NCBI RefSeq assembly: GCF_020731285.1
Contig: NZ_JAJFOW010000018.1
Location: 1-64,000 of the forward strand
DNA: 64,000 nucleotides
Reading direction: 5' to 3'
DNA from: Cohnella baijiui
GTDB lineage: Bacteria; Bacillota; Bacilli; Paenibacillales; Paenibacillaceae
Both the position numbers and the translations under genes were made by a program. A model generated the notes under the pieces. That model ran no database searches and was not told the origin of the DNA. It was given only the letters and a program-made list of their open reading frames with translations. This document shows, in pieces, positions 23,618-32,791 of the stretch (its first letter is position 1; every line of letters begins with the position of its first letter).

Positions 23618-26476
23618 ATGAAGTTGCCAGGCTACAAAAAACTACGAGCGGATCTACTGGCTCTGCTGCTGATCTTCACCCTCATCTTGGGAGGCGCCTC
23701 TTCTGCTTTCGTATCGCAGCATGCAGAAGCAGCCACCGATTCGGGAATATTCGCATCCGCAGGAACTACTGCATCCCAAGGCAGTACCCCTGTAGTCGTT
23801 GATGAGAATTTAATGATCAACTATACCGACAATTTGCCAGGCGCTACGGTTGTCATAGACCATTTTAAAAGCGGAGATTCCTTATCCGTCGATGAAGGAG
23901 TGGCTTCAAGCAGCGGCATTACGGTAGATAAAAGCAATGCTGCTAATGGGATTTTAATACTTGAAGGCAATGCTTCAGCAGCATTTTATCAAAATTTATT
24001 AAGATCCGTTCAGTTTTCAACCACATCTACTGATGTAAGCGACAGAACGATCGTGTATTCATTTGGCACCGCGCTGCCTTACAGCGGGAACGGTCATTTC
24101 TATTATTATATTTCCCTGCCAGCAGCCATTACTTGGGACAATGCAGTAGCATCGGCTAGTGTACAAGGCTACTTTGGGCGGCATGGTTACCTCGCAACCA
24201 TAACAAGTCAAGGCGAAAATGATTTCCTCGCGCAAAAAACGCAGGGTGTTGGTTGGATTGGCGCGCAAGATATTGGTCGGAAAGGCGGAGAAGCTGTCAC
24301 TGTTCCGGGTGCTGGAGACTGGCGTTGGGTGACAGGCCCCGAAGGCTTGGAAGACGGCGGGAAGGGCAGGCAGTTCTGGAATGGTTACGATCCGGGAAGT
24401 TCAGTAGGTGCGTACGCAAACTGGGATTCAGGCGAGCCTAACAACTATGGTGGATCTGAGTATGTTGCCCATATTTTTGGCGGGACAGAGGCTAATGCGG
24501 GCAAGTGGAACGATTTTAACCCCGGCAACGCTGCTGTCAAAGGCTACATCCTCGAATACGGCGGAATGCCGAATGACGACACCAGTATTCAAATAAGCAC
24601 GACCAAGACGATTTTCACGCCCGGCATCAAGAGTGTAACGTCGGCGGTTTCTTCCGTGTATAGCGGCGCCGGCTCCATAACCGCAACCCCTCTTAATGAA
24701 AATACGGTTATGACGGTTACAAATGCAGACGGGAGCGCCGTTGCAGGGCTCAGAGCATTTGACCAAAACGGCAATGAAATTACGGCCGACGCAAACGGTT
24801 GGTATCCGAGCAACGGAAGTCCGATTGTATTTCAGCCTTTATTGCCGGGCGGAACTTACAAAGTAGCCGCTGCAGCGACATCGCATGCAGGTACTACAAC
24901 GCCAAGTACGGCTTCTATTACACAAAGTATTACATTGCCGACAGCAGGCGATAACGTTACGGCAGGAAAGGATTCGGGACATCCCGGTCAAACGACAATT
25001 ACGGTAAATCCATCATCGACTCTGGTTAAATATGCGATAGCCGATGCGCAAGGCAATGTGGTAAGCGATTGGAAAACAGGCAACGGTTCGGATTTAACCT
25101 TTGATAATCTTAACCCGGGTACCAGCTATCAAATTGTGGCGATTCCTGTCGATGAGGGCGGCAATCCCCCTGTATCGGGCGTGAGCGGTACGCGAGTCTT
25201 AACGCCAGTTGCGCCAGTGGATGCAAACAACATTTCGAGAGTGCCGTCAAACACAGCCGGCAGCGACCTGATTCAGATTAACAATACTGCACCTACAATC
25301 CAGTACGCGCTTGTAGATAAGAGTACAGGCAAATACGTTGATGTTAACGGTAATCTGTCTACTGAACCTGTTTGGATCAGCGGAAACGGAGGCACATTAT
25401 CCTTTCAACCTGTGGATGCCGCAAAGACTTATCAAGTCTTAGCCCAGCCCATACCGGCAGCAGGCGAGATTTCGCCGATGCCAACAAGCGGAACGGACGT
25501 ATTTCCAAATCAAACCGGCGGTAACCCGGGGAGCGGGAGCGGGGGCGGAGACGGAGGCGGCAACGTCGGTTCCACCGTCACGATTGATCATGTGACAGGC
25601 GGAAAAGTGACTGTAGACAATGATAAAGCTAAGACCGGTACAAAAGTGACCATTACAGTTACACCTGATGCCGGATATACACTGGACAAGTTAACGATTA
25701 CGGATGATAAAGGGAATGCAATCAACTTTACAGACCTTGGTAACGGTACTTACACGTATACCCAACCGAATAGCGCAGTTAAGATTAACGCTACGTTCAA
25801 AGCTTTAGACAAGGCACCGGCACCTGCTACCGATACAGGAGTATCAAAATTGCTCAATACGGTGGAACATTTTGCCTATTTAAGCGGGTATAAGGATGGA
25901 ACCATTCGGTCGGATGCCTCCATAACCCGTGCTGAAGTGGCTCAGATGTTCTATAACCTTCTAAAAAATCAGGATGTAAGCACTTCGGGAATTCACTTTG
26001 CTGATGTACCCGACAATGCTTGGTATGCAAAAGCTGTAAACACCTTAGCAAGCCTTGGTATTATTAAGGGCTATGAAGATGGCGCCTTCGCACCCAATAA
26101 GGCCATCTCTCGCGCAGAGTTTACAACCATAGCAGTAAGCTTTTCGAATAAAGCTGCAGGCAATAAGAGCTTTACAGATGTATCGAACGCCCATTGGGCA
26201 TATTCCAGCATAGCAACTTCAGCGGAATATGGATGGGTAAATGGCTATCCGGACGGCACCTTTAACCCGGATAAAACCATCACTCGCGCAGAGTCTGCTA
26301 CGATTGTAAACAGAATGCTTGATCGTCAGCCTGATAAGAAAGCCATCGATGCGTCTACCGGCATCAAAGTTTTCAAAGACCTTTCAAGCGGCTACTGGGC
26401 ATACTATGACATCATGGAAGCAACCAATGCCCATCAATACGAAAAATCAAACGGTATGGAAATTTGGGCACCGTAA
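23618..26476 (+). CDS. Secreted C-type-lectin-like protein with three SLH domains
   Basis: 952 residues. The signal peptide MKLPGYKKLRADLLALLLIF...AEA ends near residue 38. A beta domain (about 40-155) precedes a C-type-lectin-like domain (about 160-320) with YYYISLPAAITWDNAVASAS, GWIGAQDI, SGEPNNYGGSEYVAHI and GKWNDFNPG; the EPN triplet is typical of calcium and sugar binding. Three or four Ig-like repeats, a Gly/Ser linker, a bacterial repeat module (TPDAGYTLDKLTITDDKG) and three SLH repeats (KDGTIRSDASITRAEVAQMF and similar) follow, ending in the usual short tail. It should sit on the cell wall and bind glycans. Its codon use is clearly more AT-rich than its neighbours, which suggests different origin. 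A perfect terminator follows. Confidence 0.88.
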   Translation: MKLPGYKKLRADLLALLLIFTLILGGASSAFVSQHAEAATDSGIFASAGTTASQGSTPVVVDENLMINYTDNLPGATVVIDHFKSGDSLSVDEGVASSSGITVDKSNAANGILILEGNASAAFYQNLLRSVQFSTTSTDVSDRTIVYSFGTALPYSGNGHFYYYISLPAAITWDNAVASASVQGYFGRHGYLATITSQGENDFLAQKTQGVGWIGAQDIGRKGGEAVTVPGAGDWRWVTGPEGLEDGGKGRQFWNGYDPGSSVGAYANWDSGEPNNYGGSEYVAHIFGGTEANAGKWNDFNPGNAAVKGYILEYGGMPNDDTSIQISTTKTIFTPGIKSVTSAVSSVYSGAGSITATPLNENTVMTVTNADGSAVAGLRAFDQNGNEITADANGWYPSNGSPIVFQPLLPGGTYKVAAAATSHAGTTTPSTASITQSITLPTAGDNVTAGKDSGHPGQTTITVNPSSTLVKYAIADAQGNVVSDWKTGNGSDLTFDNLNPGTSYQIVAIPVDEGGNPPVSGVSGTRVLTPVAPVDANNISRVPSNTAGSDLIQINNTAPTIQYALVDKSTGKYVDVNGNLSTEPVWISGNGGTLSFQPVDAAKTYQVLAQPIPAAGEISPMPTSGTDVFPNQTGGNPGSGSGGGDGGGNVGSTVTIDHVTGGKVTVDNDKAKTGTKVTITVTPDAGYTLDKLTITDDKGNAINFTDLGNGTYTYTQPNSAVKINATFKALDKAPAPATDTGVSKLLNTVEHFAYLSGYKDGTIRSDASITRAEVAQMFYNLLKNQDVSTSGIHFADVPDNAWYAKAVNTLASLGIIKGYEDGAFAPNKAISRAEFTTIAVSFSNKAAGNKSFTDVSNAHWAYSSIATSAEYGWVNGYPDGTFNPDKTITRAESATIVNRMLDRQPDKKAIDASTGIKVFKDLSSGYWAYYDIMEATNAHQYEKSNGMEIWAP

Positions 26477-26507
26477 CAAAACGCCATTGAAGAAGTAAGC
26501 TCAAAAC

Positions 26508-26548
26508 AAGAAAGCCCGCCAATGTTTCGTGTATTGGCGGGCTTTCTT
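26508..26548 (+). terminator. Strong terminator after the lectin/SLH gene
   Basis: AAGAAAGCCCGCCAAT pairs perfectly over 16 bp with ATTGGCGGGCTTTCTT around a nine-base loop. Between here and 26771 no gene is visible. Confidence 0.92.
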
Positions 26549-26771
26549 TACATTCCAGATAACGGTGAGCGTCAAGTAGCCCCCATCACGCAGGGAGTCG
26601 GCCTGTTAATGTCAATCGGCGGCTGCAACAAATGTATGGGAACGGCTTGCAAATTCGGAGTTATCCGGATCAAGGCACGGCCGTTTCCTTTGGCGTGCCG
26701 AAGCGAAGCAAGAGGAATGTCAAGCTCTGGCGGTTGCAGGCAGTTGGCTTGGAGGAGGGGAGGCGAACGAT

Positions 26772-27935
26772 TCAATAGCCTCCCTTCTCCAGGTTAAGGT
26801 GTGCCCTGGCACTGCCGTTTGATTCAAACTTTTGTGCCAGCTTGTCGGTCAAGCTAATCCGCAGCTCATTCGTAAACAAATCATCCAGCATACGGTAGTG
26901 CCTCTCTGCTTCTTCGCGCCGTCCGGTTGCCATATAAAGCTTGATCAGTGCAAGTCCGTCGTCTTCGTTATACGGATCCGCACCCTGAATTCGTTCGTAT
27001 ACCACGAGCGCTTCCTCCAGCGCTCCTGCTTTCTCATAGAATCGGGCTAACGAACGGGCGTGCTGATACCATAGCTTCCGTAGCCTTTCGCGTTCGTTCT
27101 CCGCCCACCAATAACCGTGCTCCTGAAAATAGTCCCCTTCATATAGCTCAACCAGCCGCAGCAGTTCAGAGTGATTGTCGGCCAAACTCCCTCCGCTCGC
27201 CTGTTGCAAACTGCTTTCCCATTCATCCACGTCAACCCAAATGCGGCTTGCGTCGAGCACGTAACCTTCCTGGATTGTCAGATTGCGGATTTGGACATCC
27301 ATGCCCATTTGCTGCAAACACTGTCTGACGTGATAAATCGATGTGTACAATTGCCTCATCGCCTGTTTCATGTCGAGCTCCGGCCACAGCAGCTCCAGAA
27401 GCGTTTCCTTGAGGACGATATTGCCGCGATGATGCAGCAGATAAGCAAACAGATCCTGCGTTTTTGCCGTCCGCCATTTCGGAATTTCAGGAGACCCGCC
27501 GCTGCGCTGAAAACGGAGAGACCGCAAACAGAAAATGCGGGAAGGCTCCGTTGACCGGATATCTTCTTGTTTATGAAATCGTCTTTGCATGAGTCGTTTT
27601 ATCGTTTGATCCAAACGAGCTCGAAGCAGCGGCTTGAGCAAATAATCGACCGCACCCAGATCGAACGCTTGGATAGCATATTCGTGATATGCCGTTACAA
27701 ACACAATATCGGCTCCCGGACAAGCCTCCTGTGCCAACTCCACTGCATCCATTCCCGATAGTTCCGGCAAGTGGATATCGAAAAATACGGCATCCGGCTG
27801 AAGTTCCGGCATACTCGCAATAGCCTTCCGCGCATTTTGAAACGAGCCGACGACCGAAATCCCGGAATATCCCGATAGCATTCGCTGAAGTTGATTTAGC
27901 ACCAGCGCTTCGTCATCCACCAACATAATTTTCAT
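26772..27935 (-). CDS. Orphan response regulator with bacterial transcriptional activator domain
   Basis: 387 residues from the ATG at 27935, chosen because GGAG lies ten bases ahead; the frame opens 15 bases earlier. Residues 1-120 are a receiver domain: IMLVDDEALVL (acidic pair), AVFFDIHLPELSGMDAVE with the phosphoacceptor Asp, FVTAYHEYA (Thr) and VDYLLKPL (Lys). A winged-helix region (RTAKTQDLFAYLLHHRGNIV, ELLWPELDMKQA) and a TPR-like activator domain (EGDYFQEHGYWWAENERER, YERIQGADPYNEDDGLALIK) follow, the SARP/BTAD layout. No histidine kinase is adjacent. It faces the lectin/SLH gene across a terminator and shares its more AT-rich composition. Confidence 0.9.
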   Translation of the reverse strand: MKIMLVDDEALVLNQLQRMLSGYSGISVVGSFQNARKAIASMPELQPDAVFFDIHLPELSGMDAVELAQEACPGADIVFVTAYHEYAIQAFDLGAVDYLLKPLLRARLDQTIKRLMQRRFHKQEDIRSTEPSRIFCLRSLRFQRSGGSPEIPKWRTAKTQDLFAYLLHHRGNIVLKETLLELLWPELDMKQAMRQLYTSIYHVRQCLQQMGMDVQIRNLTIQEGYVLDASRIWVDVDEWESSLQQASGGSLADNHSELLRLVELYEGDYFQEHGYWWAENERERLRKLWYQHARSLARFYEKAGALEEALVVYERIQGADPYNEDDGLALIKLYMATGRREEAERHYRMLDDLFTNELRISLTDKLAQKFESNGSARAHLNLEKGGY

Positions 27936-28077
27936 ATTTTCACGCTCCATAATATGCGTACATGGTTTTCAGCGCTATCTGACCCGTTATACCCATACTA
28001 TCGAGATTTTGGCGGCGGATGATTAGAACTTGTCCGAATAAGCCGAGCAGCTGCGGAAAAAATAGCACTATTATTCG

Positions 28078-29067
28078 CTACAGCGCGACGAGCACGCGCC
28101 CGCGCATTTCGCCGCGCAGAATCGCGTCGAACGCCGCCGGCAGCTCGTCCAGCGTCGTCTCGCGCGCGATGGCGTCGAGCAGGCCGGCGGGCTTGAGCTC
28201 GCCCGCGAGGCGCTCCCACGTGCGCAGCCGAAGCGGCATCGGGCAGAGCACCGAGTCGATGCCGAGCAGCTGGACGCCGCGCAGAATGAACGGGTAAACG
28301 TTGGCGGCGAAGTCCGGCCCGCCGGTAAAGCCGCTCAGCGCGACGCCGCCGCCGTACCGCACCGTGCCCAGCACGTGCGGCAGGAAGCTGCCGCCGACCG
28401 GGTCGACGGCGCCGGCCCAGCGCTCGCGGTGGAGGGCGCGCCCTTCGGGCATGCGCAGCGCCTCCGGCGCAAGCACCTCGCTCGCGCCCAGCTCCCGGAG
28501 GAAGCCGTGCTCCTCCTCCTTGCGCGTGCTGGCCGTCACCTCGTACCCGCGCCCGGCCAGCATCGACACCGCCGCGCTGCCGACGCCGCCGGTCGCGCCG
28601 GTGACGAGCACGGGGCCTTGGCCCGGCGCGAGGCCTACCTCCTCCAACTTGTGGATGGACAGCGCGGCCGTAAAGCCGGCCGTCCCGAGCGCCATCGCTT
28701 CCTTCATGCTAAGTCCCGCGGGCAGCGGCACGACCCAACCGGCGGGGACGCGCGCGTATTCGCTATAGCCGCCGAAGACGGAGACGCCGAGTCCGTATCC
28801 GGTGACGAGCACCTCGTCGCCTTCCTTGAACCGCGGATCGCGAGAAGCGGCCACCACGCCCGCCAGATCGATGCCGGGCACGTGGGGAAACTGCTTCACG
28901 ATAGGACCGCCCGGCACGACGGTCATGCCGTCCTTGTAATTGACGCCCGAATAATACACCCGGATCGTCACGTCCCCTTCCGGGAGCCGATCCAACGAGA
29001 GCTCCTGCACCTCAACCGATAGCGAGTCTCCTTCCCGATCGACGACCAAAGCCCGAAACGAATTCAT
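28078..29067 (-). CDS. YhdH/YhfP-type quinone oxidoreductase (acrylyl-CoA reductase family)
   Basis: 329 residues from MNSFRALVVDREGDSLSVEV; AAGGAG ahead of 29067 fixes the start. It is a medium-chain dehydrogenase without zinc ligands: YYSGVNYKDGMTVVPGGPIV and PHVPGIDLAGVV in the catalytic half, and VLVTGATGGVGSAAVSMLAG as the NADPH loop. RKEEEHGFLRELGASEVL and HVLGTVRYGGGVALSGFTGG are typical of the YhdH/AcuI branch, which reduces acrylyl-CoA and other activated double bonds with NADPH. There is no propionate or DMSP context, so a general enoyl reductase or quinone reductase role is also possible. Confidence 0.9.
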   Translation of the reverse strand: MNSFRALVVDREGDSLSVEVQELSLDRLPEGDVTIRVYYSGVNYKDGMTVVPGGPIVKQFPHVPGIDLAGVVAASRDPRFKEGDEVLVTGYGLGVSVFGGYSEYARVPAGWVVPLPAGLSMKEAMALGTAGFTAALSIHKLEEVGLAPGQGPVLVTGATGGVGSAAVSMLAGRGYEVTASTRKEEEHGFLRELGASEVLAPEALRMPEGRALHRERWAGAVDPVGGSFLPHVLGTVRYGGGVALSGFTGGPDFAANVYPFILRGVQLLGIDSVLCPMPLRLRTWERLAGELKPAGLLDAIARETTLDELPAAFDAILRGEMRGRVLVAL

Positions 29068-29120
29068 GCGTCCACGCTCCTTATGAATTTCCAAACGAAT
29101 CCTAAGCTGATAGATTGCGG

Positions 29121-29150
29121 TTGACAGATCCGGCCGGCCGGTGCTATTGT
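29121..29150 (+). promoter_or_regulatory. Orphan promoter in front of the ruined ABC operon
   Basis: TTGACA and TATTGT with an 18-base spacer. Only decayed genes follow, so it may be a leftover or may drive a short RNA that ends at the terminator at 29214-29244. Confidence 0.5.
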
Positions 29151-29213
29151 ACGAGATGACTACCTACTAATATTATCGGAATAATAATAAAGCCGTCTAC
29201 CGGTCTAACCGGC

Positions 29214-29244
29214 GACCCATCCATGTTGGATCGGGTCTTTTTTT
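29214..29244 (+). terminator. Leader terminator before the permease remnant
   Basis: GACCCATCCA pairs with TGGATCGGGTC (one bulge) and is followed by seven T. A smaller CCGGT/ACCGG hairpin lies just upstream at about 29200-29212. The order promoter, small hairpin, terminator, gene resembles an attenuated leader, but no known riboswitch was recognised. Confidence 0.7.
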
Positions 29245-29245
29245 A

Positions 29246-29757
29246 TTGTCCGATATCGAAGGAGGATTTGCAACACATGTGCGCCTGCTCCTGCTCGGGT
29301 ACCTGATCGGGGCGGCGTTCGGACTTGCGACCGGCATCCTCATGGGCTGGTACCGCCAGTTCCAGTATTGGATCAATCCGTTTCTGCGCTTCATCGGTCC
29401 GATCCCGGCGACGGCGTGGATCCCCGTCGTGCTGTCGGTGTTTCCGTCGAGCTTCACGGCCAGCATCTTCCTGATCGTGCTTGGCACGTAGTTCCCCGTC
29501 ACCGTCATGACCTGGTCGGGCATCGCCGGCGTGAGCAAGTCGTTTTTCGAAGTGGCCAAGACGCTTGGCGCGGGAGAACGGTACCTGGTGCTCCGCGTGG
29601 CGATCCCCGCCGCGTTCCCGCTCATCTTCATCGGCCTGTTCGTGGGGCTCGGCACTTCGTTCGTCACGCTCATCGTCGCGGAGATGCTCGGCGTCAAGGC
29701 GGGTCTCGGCTTCTACATCACTTGGGCGCAGGGCTGGAGCTGGTCGGGCTCAAAGGG
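29246..29757 (+). pseudogene. SsuC/TauC-type ABC permease remnant
   Basis: The reading resembles nitrate/sulfonate permeases: HVRLLLLGYLIGAAFGLATG, FLRFIGPIPATAWIPVVLSV, then after a stop GVSKSFFEVAKTLGAGERYL and FVTLIVAEMLGVKAGLGFYI. The N-terminal 50 or so residues and the C-terminus are missing. TAG at 29489-29491 interrupts the frame where relatives have Trp (LGT-W-FP), a one-base change from TGG. After GWSW the frame dissolves. It is non-functional unless the stop is an error. The fragment at 30608 looks like the matching binding protein. Confidence 0.88.
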
Positions 29758-29765
29758 TTCGAGAA

Positions 29766-30015
29766 GGCGCCATCTTCGAGATTTGGCCCAAGGTGGCGAG
29801 CCATTACCAGGCGAATGCGAAGGCGGGCGGCAAAGGAGGCTACGTCTTGAATGGGCAGTTATCGGAGCCGGGTACCTACTACGTCATCGTCCATCTGACG
29901 CCGAAGGCAACGGGAACGATGACGAGGAAAAAAAACGCCCTGGCTCGCCGGCCTCGTGCTCGCCGCGGCGATCGCGACGACGGCCGCCCGCAAGGCGCGG
30001 CGCAAGCGGGGCTAA
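29766..30015 (+). pseudogene. YtkA/FixH-like domain fragment with a poly-A frameshift
   Basis: AIFEIWPKVASHYQANAKAG, then GYVLNGQLSEPGTYYVIVHL and TPKATGTMTRKK, resembles the C-terminal half of the YtkA-like domain (an FEIWP strand, a GxY turn, then PGTYYVxVH). At a run of eight A (29928-29935) the sensible frame shifts: skipping one A gives TPWLAGLVLAAAIATTAARK and a basic end, which looks like a C-terminal membrane anchor. No start or N-terminal part is present. Its TAA overlaps the stop of the convergent thioredoxin gene. The domain call is by eye. Confidence 0.5.
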
Positions 30016-30575
30016 CCGCCCGTCCCAAGCAGCCGCTCGGCGCGGCGGTTCAGCGCGTCGGCCGGCAGCGCTCCCAGCACGCCGTCCACGATGACGCCCT
30101 GCCCATCGATAAAGAACGTCGTCGGGATGGGCCGGATGCGGTAGCGGCGGCTGATCTTGCCGTCCTCGTCCAGCAGGACGGGGAAGGCAAAGCCGTGATC
30201 CTTGACGAAGCGGCGGGCGTCCGACTCGTTGTCGGCCGCCGTCAGATTGACGGCGAGGATCTGCAGGTCCCCCTTATGCCGCTCGTGCAGCTGCTTCAGA
30301 CTCGGCGCCTCGTCCTGGCAGGGGCCGCACCAGGACGCCCAGAAATTCAGGATGACCGGTTTGCCGCGGAACTGGCCGAGCGTGTATATTTTCCCGTCCA
30401 TGCCCGTCATCTTGAAGCCGGGCGCGAGCGCGTCGATCTCCGGCGCTTCCTTCCGCGCGGCGGCTGGAGCGGCAGCATCCGCGCCGGCATCGCCGCCGGC
30501 GAAAGAGCGGCAGAGGATGTACGTCGCGGCGCCCGCCGCGAAGAGCAGGGCGAGCCAGGTTTTCTTCTTGATCAT
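30012..30575 (-). CDS. Membrane-anchored TlpA/ResA-like thiol-disulfide oxidoreductase
   Basis: 187 residues. A signal anchor MIKKKTWLALLFAAGAATYI precedes an Ala-rich spacer. The redox domain begins LAPGFKMTGMDGKIYTLGQF and has the active site NFWASWCGPCQDEAPSLKQL (WCGPC), then the cis-Pro loop RPIPTTFFIDGQG. Such proteins act outside the membrane, reducing apocytochromes or other secreted thiols. No cytochrome maturation genes are adjacent. It is intact and lies between fragments of a decayed ABC operon transcribed the other way. AAAGGAC precedes the ATG. Confidence 0.92.
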   Translation of the reverse strand: MIKKKTWLALLFAAGAATYILCRSFAGGDAGADAAAPAAARKEAPEIDALAPGFKMTGMDGKIYTLGQFRGKPVILNFWASWCGPCQDEAPSLKQLHERHKGDLQILAVNLTAADNESDARRFVKDHGFAFPVLLDEDGKISRRYRIRPIPTTFFIDGQGVIVDGVLGALPADALNRRAERLLGTGG

Positions 30576-30607
30576 GGGGACACGTCCTTTCGGGTCTTCC
30601 TGTCAAT

Positions 30608-30946
30608 ATGTCCCATTGTCCCGTTTTCCAACCAAACCGTTCCATGCTTCACCTCGCGTTGACCAGGCCGCTGGAGACCGAAAAGGCGGCCGACTGGGTC
30701 GGCCGCAACGCGAAGGAAACGGCCGAAATCGAAACCAACCTCAAGTACGTCTCCGCCGACGCGCCTACCAACCAGAAGCTCCTCGAAAGCTATCATTGGA
30801 AGCCGGGCGTCAAAGCGGCGCAGGAGAGCGCGAAATTTTTCATCAAATATCAGAAGCAGCTCGGCATTCTGGACGCTTCGACGGACGAAGGCAAGCTGTA
30901 CGACCGGCTGTTCTTCGAAGCGATTCCGGATTTCAACGGGCATTGA
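30608..30946 (+). pseudogene. C-terminal fragment of an SsuA/NrtA-type binding protein
   Basis: From about 30660 the reading TEKAADWVGRNAKETAEIET, YHWKPGVKAAQESAKFFIKY and QKQLGILDASTDEGKLYDRL matches the last third of nitrate/sulfonate/taurine binding proteins. There is no signal peptide, lipobox or ligand-binding N-terminal lobe, and no ribosome binding site at the first ATG. It pairs with the permease remnant as debris of one transporter; the ATPase gene is absent. Confidence 0.75.
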
Positions 30947-31109
30947 TCTGAGAAAGGTTAGGTGCGCATGCGGCGAGCGGGGAAGTCTGCGTGGTACGTT
31001 CGCGGCCGCAGCGAGCGGTATGGGAGGACAGGGCCGGCGGGGCCTTGTCCTTTGTCGCTAGCGGGCGAGGGGACGGGGAGATAGCGCCGATCGACGCCGC
31101 AAATTATCC

Positions 31110-31138
31110 TTGACTTCCCGGGACGACGCTTCTAAACT
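31110..31138 (+). promoter_or_regulatory. Sigma-A promoter of the MFS exporter
   Basis: TTGACT and TAAACT are separated by 17 bases. A hairpin GGACAGGGCC/GGCCTTGTCC near 31025-31050 lies upstream and may end leftover transcription from the decayed region. The rest of the 266-base gap shows nothing else. Confidence 0.65.
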
Positions 31139-31212
31139 TTTGATTCATCAGAAGCCTTGCTTCGCCCTCCTTCAGGATCGCGTAACCGACAAGGCGAGGA
31201 GGGACCCCGATC

Positions 31213-32445
31213 GTGTCAGCTTCCACCGCCACGGAGACGCGCAGCGCCGCTGCCGCCTCCGTCACCGTCATGCCCGTGCTGCTTGCCATCAGTTTCGTTC
31301 ACATGATGAACGATTCGATGCAGGCGGTCGTACCCGCCATGTACACCGTGCTGGAAAAGTCGCTCAGCTTGTCCTATGTCCAGGTAGGGTGGATTACGTT
31401 TGCGCTCAACATGACCTCGTCCGTCATGCAGCCGGTCGTCGGCAGCTACACCGACCGTACCTCCCGGCCTTACCTGCTGCCGCTCGGGATGGCGTTCAGC
31501 CTGCTTGGCATGGTCGGGATCGCGCTGGCGCCCGCCTTTTGGAGCGTGCTGGTCGCGGTGCTGTTCATCGGCCTCGGCTCCGCCATCTTTCACCCCGAGG
31601 GATCGCGCGTCGTCTACTTTGCGGCGAGCGGCAAGCGCGGCTTCGCCCAATCCGTCTACCAGGTCGGCGGCAATGCCGGCAGCTCGCTCGCGCCGCTCAT
31701 GGCGTACGCCATCTTTATCCCGTTCGGCCAGTTCGGCGCCATCTGGGGAACGCTGTTCGCGGGGCTCGCGATCGCCGTTCTGCTCGGACTCGTGCCCTGG
31801 TACCGCAAGCAGCTCGACAACTGGAAAGCCTCCGGCGCCAAAAAGGGCGCGAAGGGCGGCGTCGGACTCGAGCGGAAGAGCCACCCGAGGGTCGTGTTCG
31901 CGATGAGCTTGCTCGTCTTCATCGTGTTCGGGCGGTCCTGGTACCACTCCGGGATCAGCGGCTACTACCAGTTCTATCTGATCGAGCACTACGGACTGAC
32001 GACGCAGCAGGCGCAGATTCCGACGTTTTTGTTCCTGGCCGCGGGCGTGCTCGGGACGTTCCTGGGCGGGGTGACCGCGGATCGGATCGGCCTGAAAAAC
32101 ATGATCGTCTTCTCCATCGCGGGCGCCATACCGTTCTCGCTCATGCTGCCTTATTTGCCGCTGTGGCTCGTCTATCCGGCCATCTTTTTGCTCGGCCTCA
32201 TTCTGCTGTCCGGCTTCTCCGTCGCGGTCGTCTACGCGCAGCATCTCATGCCGGCCAAGGTCGGCATGGCTTCCGGGCTCACGACCGGCCTCGCCTTCGG
32301 CATGGGCGCCATCGGCGCCGTCGTGCTCGGCCGGGCCGCGGACCTGTTCGGCATGACGAGCGTCATGCAGACGATCGGCTTCCTGCCGTTCGTCGGCCTG
32401 CTCGCCATCCTGCTGCCGTCCGACCGGAAGCGGTATGAGGGTTGA
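31213..32445 (+). CDS. fsr: MFS exporter of the fosmidomycin-resistance (Fsr) type
   Basis: 410 residues with twelve predicted membrane segments. The GTG start has AGGAGG upstream. Fsr landmarks are ISFVHMMNDSMQAVVPAMYT, YVQVGWITFALNMTSSVMQP, GLGSAIFHPEGSRVVYFAAS, and RGFAQSVYQVGGNAGSSLAP. A charged cytoplasmic loop (KASGAKKGAKGGVGLERK) separates the halves, and the second half has GVLGTFLGGVTADRIGLKN. The family exports fosmidomycin-like and other small molecules; the natural substrate is unknown. It is a single gene with its own promoter and terminator. Confidence 0.9.
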   Translation: MSASTATETRSAAAASVTVMPVLLAISFVHMMNDSMQAVVPAMYTVLEKSLSLSYVQVGWITFALNMTSSVMQPVVGSYTDRTSRPYLLPLGMAFSLLGMVGIALAPAFWSVLVAVLFIGLGSAIFHPEGSRVVYFAASGKRGFAQSVYQVGGNAGSSLAPLMAYAIFIPFGQFGAIWGTLFAGLAIAVLLGLVPWYRKQLDNWKASGAKKGAKGGVGLERKSHPRVVFAMSLLVFIVFGRSWYHSGISGYYQFYLIEHYGLTTQQAQIPTFLFLAAGVLGTFLGGVTADRIGLKNMIVFSIAGAIPFSLMLPYLPLWLVYPAIFLLGLILLSGFSVAVVYAQHLMPAKVGMASGLTTGLAFGMGAIGAVVLGRAADLFGMTSVMQTIGFLPFVGLLAILLPSDRKRYEG

Positions 32446-32487
32446 GGGGGTCGAGGTGCTTAACTAGCTTGGCGACAGATAGTGATG

Positions 32488-32519
32488 AAAACCGCCGAAC
32501 GCTTGCGTTCGGCGGTTTT
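32488..32519 (+). terminator. Terminator after the MFS exporter
   Basis: AAAACCGCCGAACGC is the perfect complement of GCGTTCGGCGGTTTT; with a realistic loop the stem is 13 bp and ends in TTTT. Confidence 0.9.
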
Positions 32520-32791
32520 GTCATTCGTTTGGAGGAGGGAGAACCACGCCTACCCAAGCCGCCAGATAGGCCGCGTTTCCGCCATCCAAGGGGGAAAACC
32601 GTTCGCTGCGGGTAGAAATCCGTTCGCCGTCAAGCAACGGGAGTCCGCAACCCGCAAACGGCTGTGTATCCCGCTGTTACCGATAACCCTATTACAATAG
32701 ACATCAGATCGAACACAACAAGGCCACTCGCGTCCGAAATGGAAAACGATTTCTGTAAGCGGTTTAGCGAGTGAATGGCAGGAGGGGTCCC

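Noticed and set aside
29199..29245. SAM or cobalamin riboswitch before the ABC remnant
   Set aside because: Only a short hairpin and a terminator are present; none of the conserved aptamer sequence was found.
32739..32767. CcpA cre site before the LplB gene
   Set aside because: TGGAAAACGATTTC is one base too long for the cre spacing and TGTAAGCGGTTTAG lacks the fixed C; neither is convincing.
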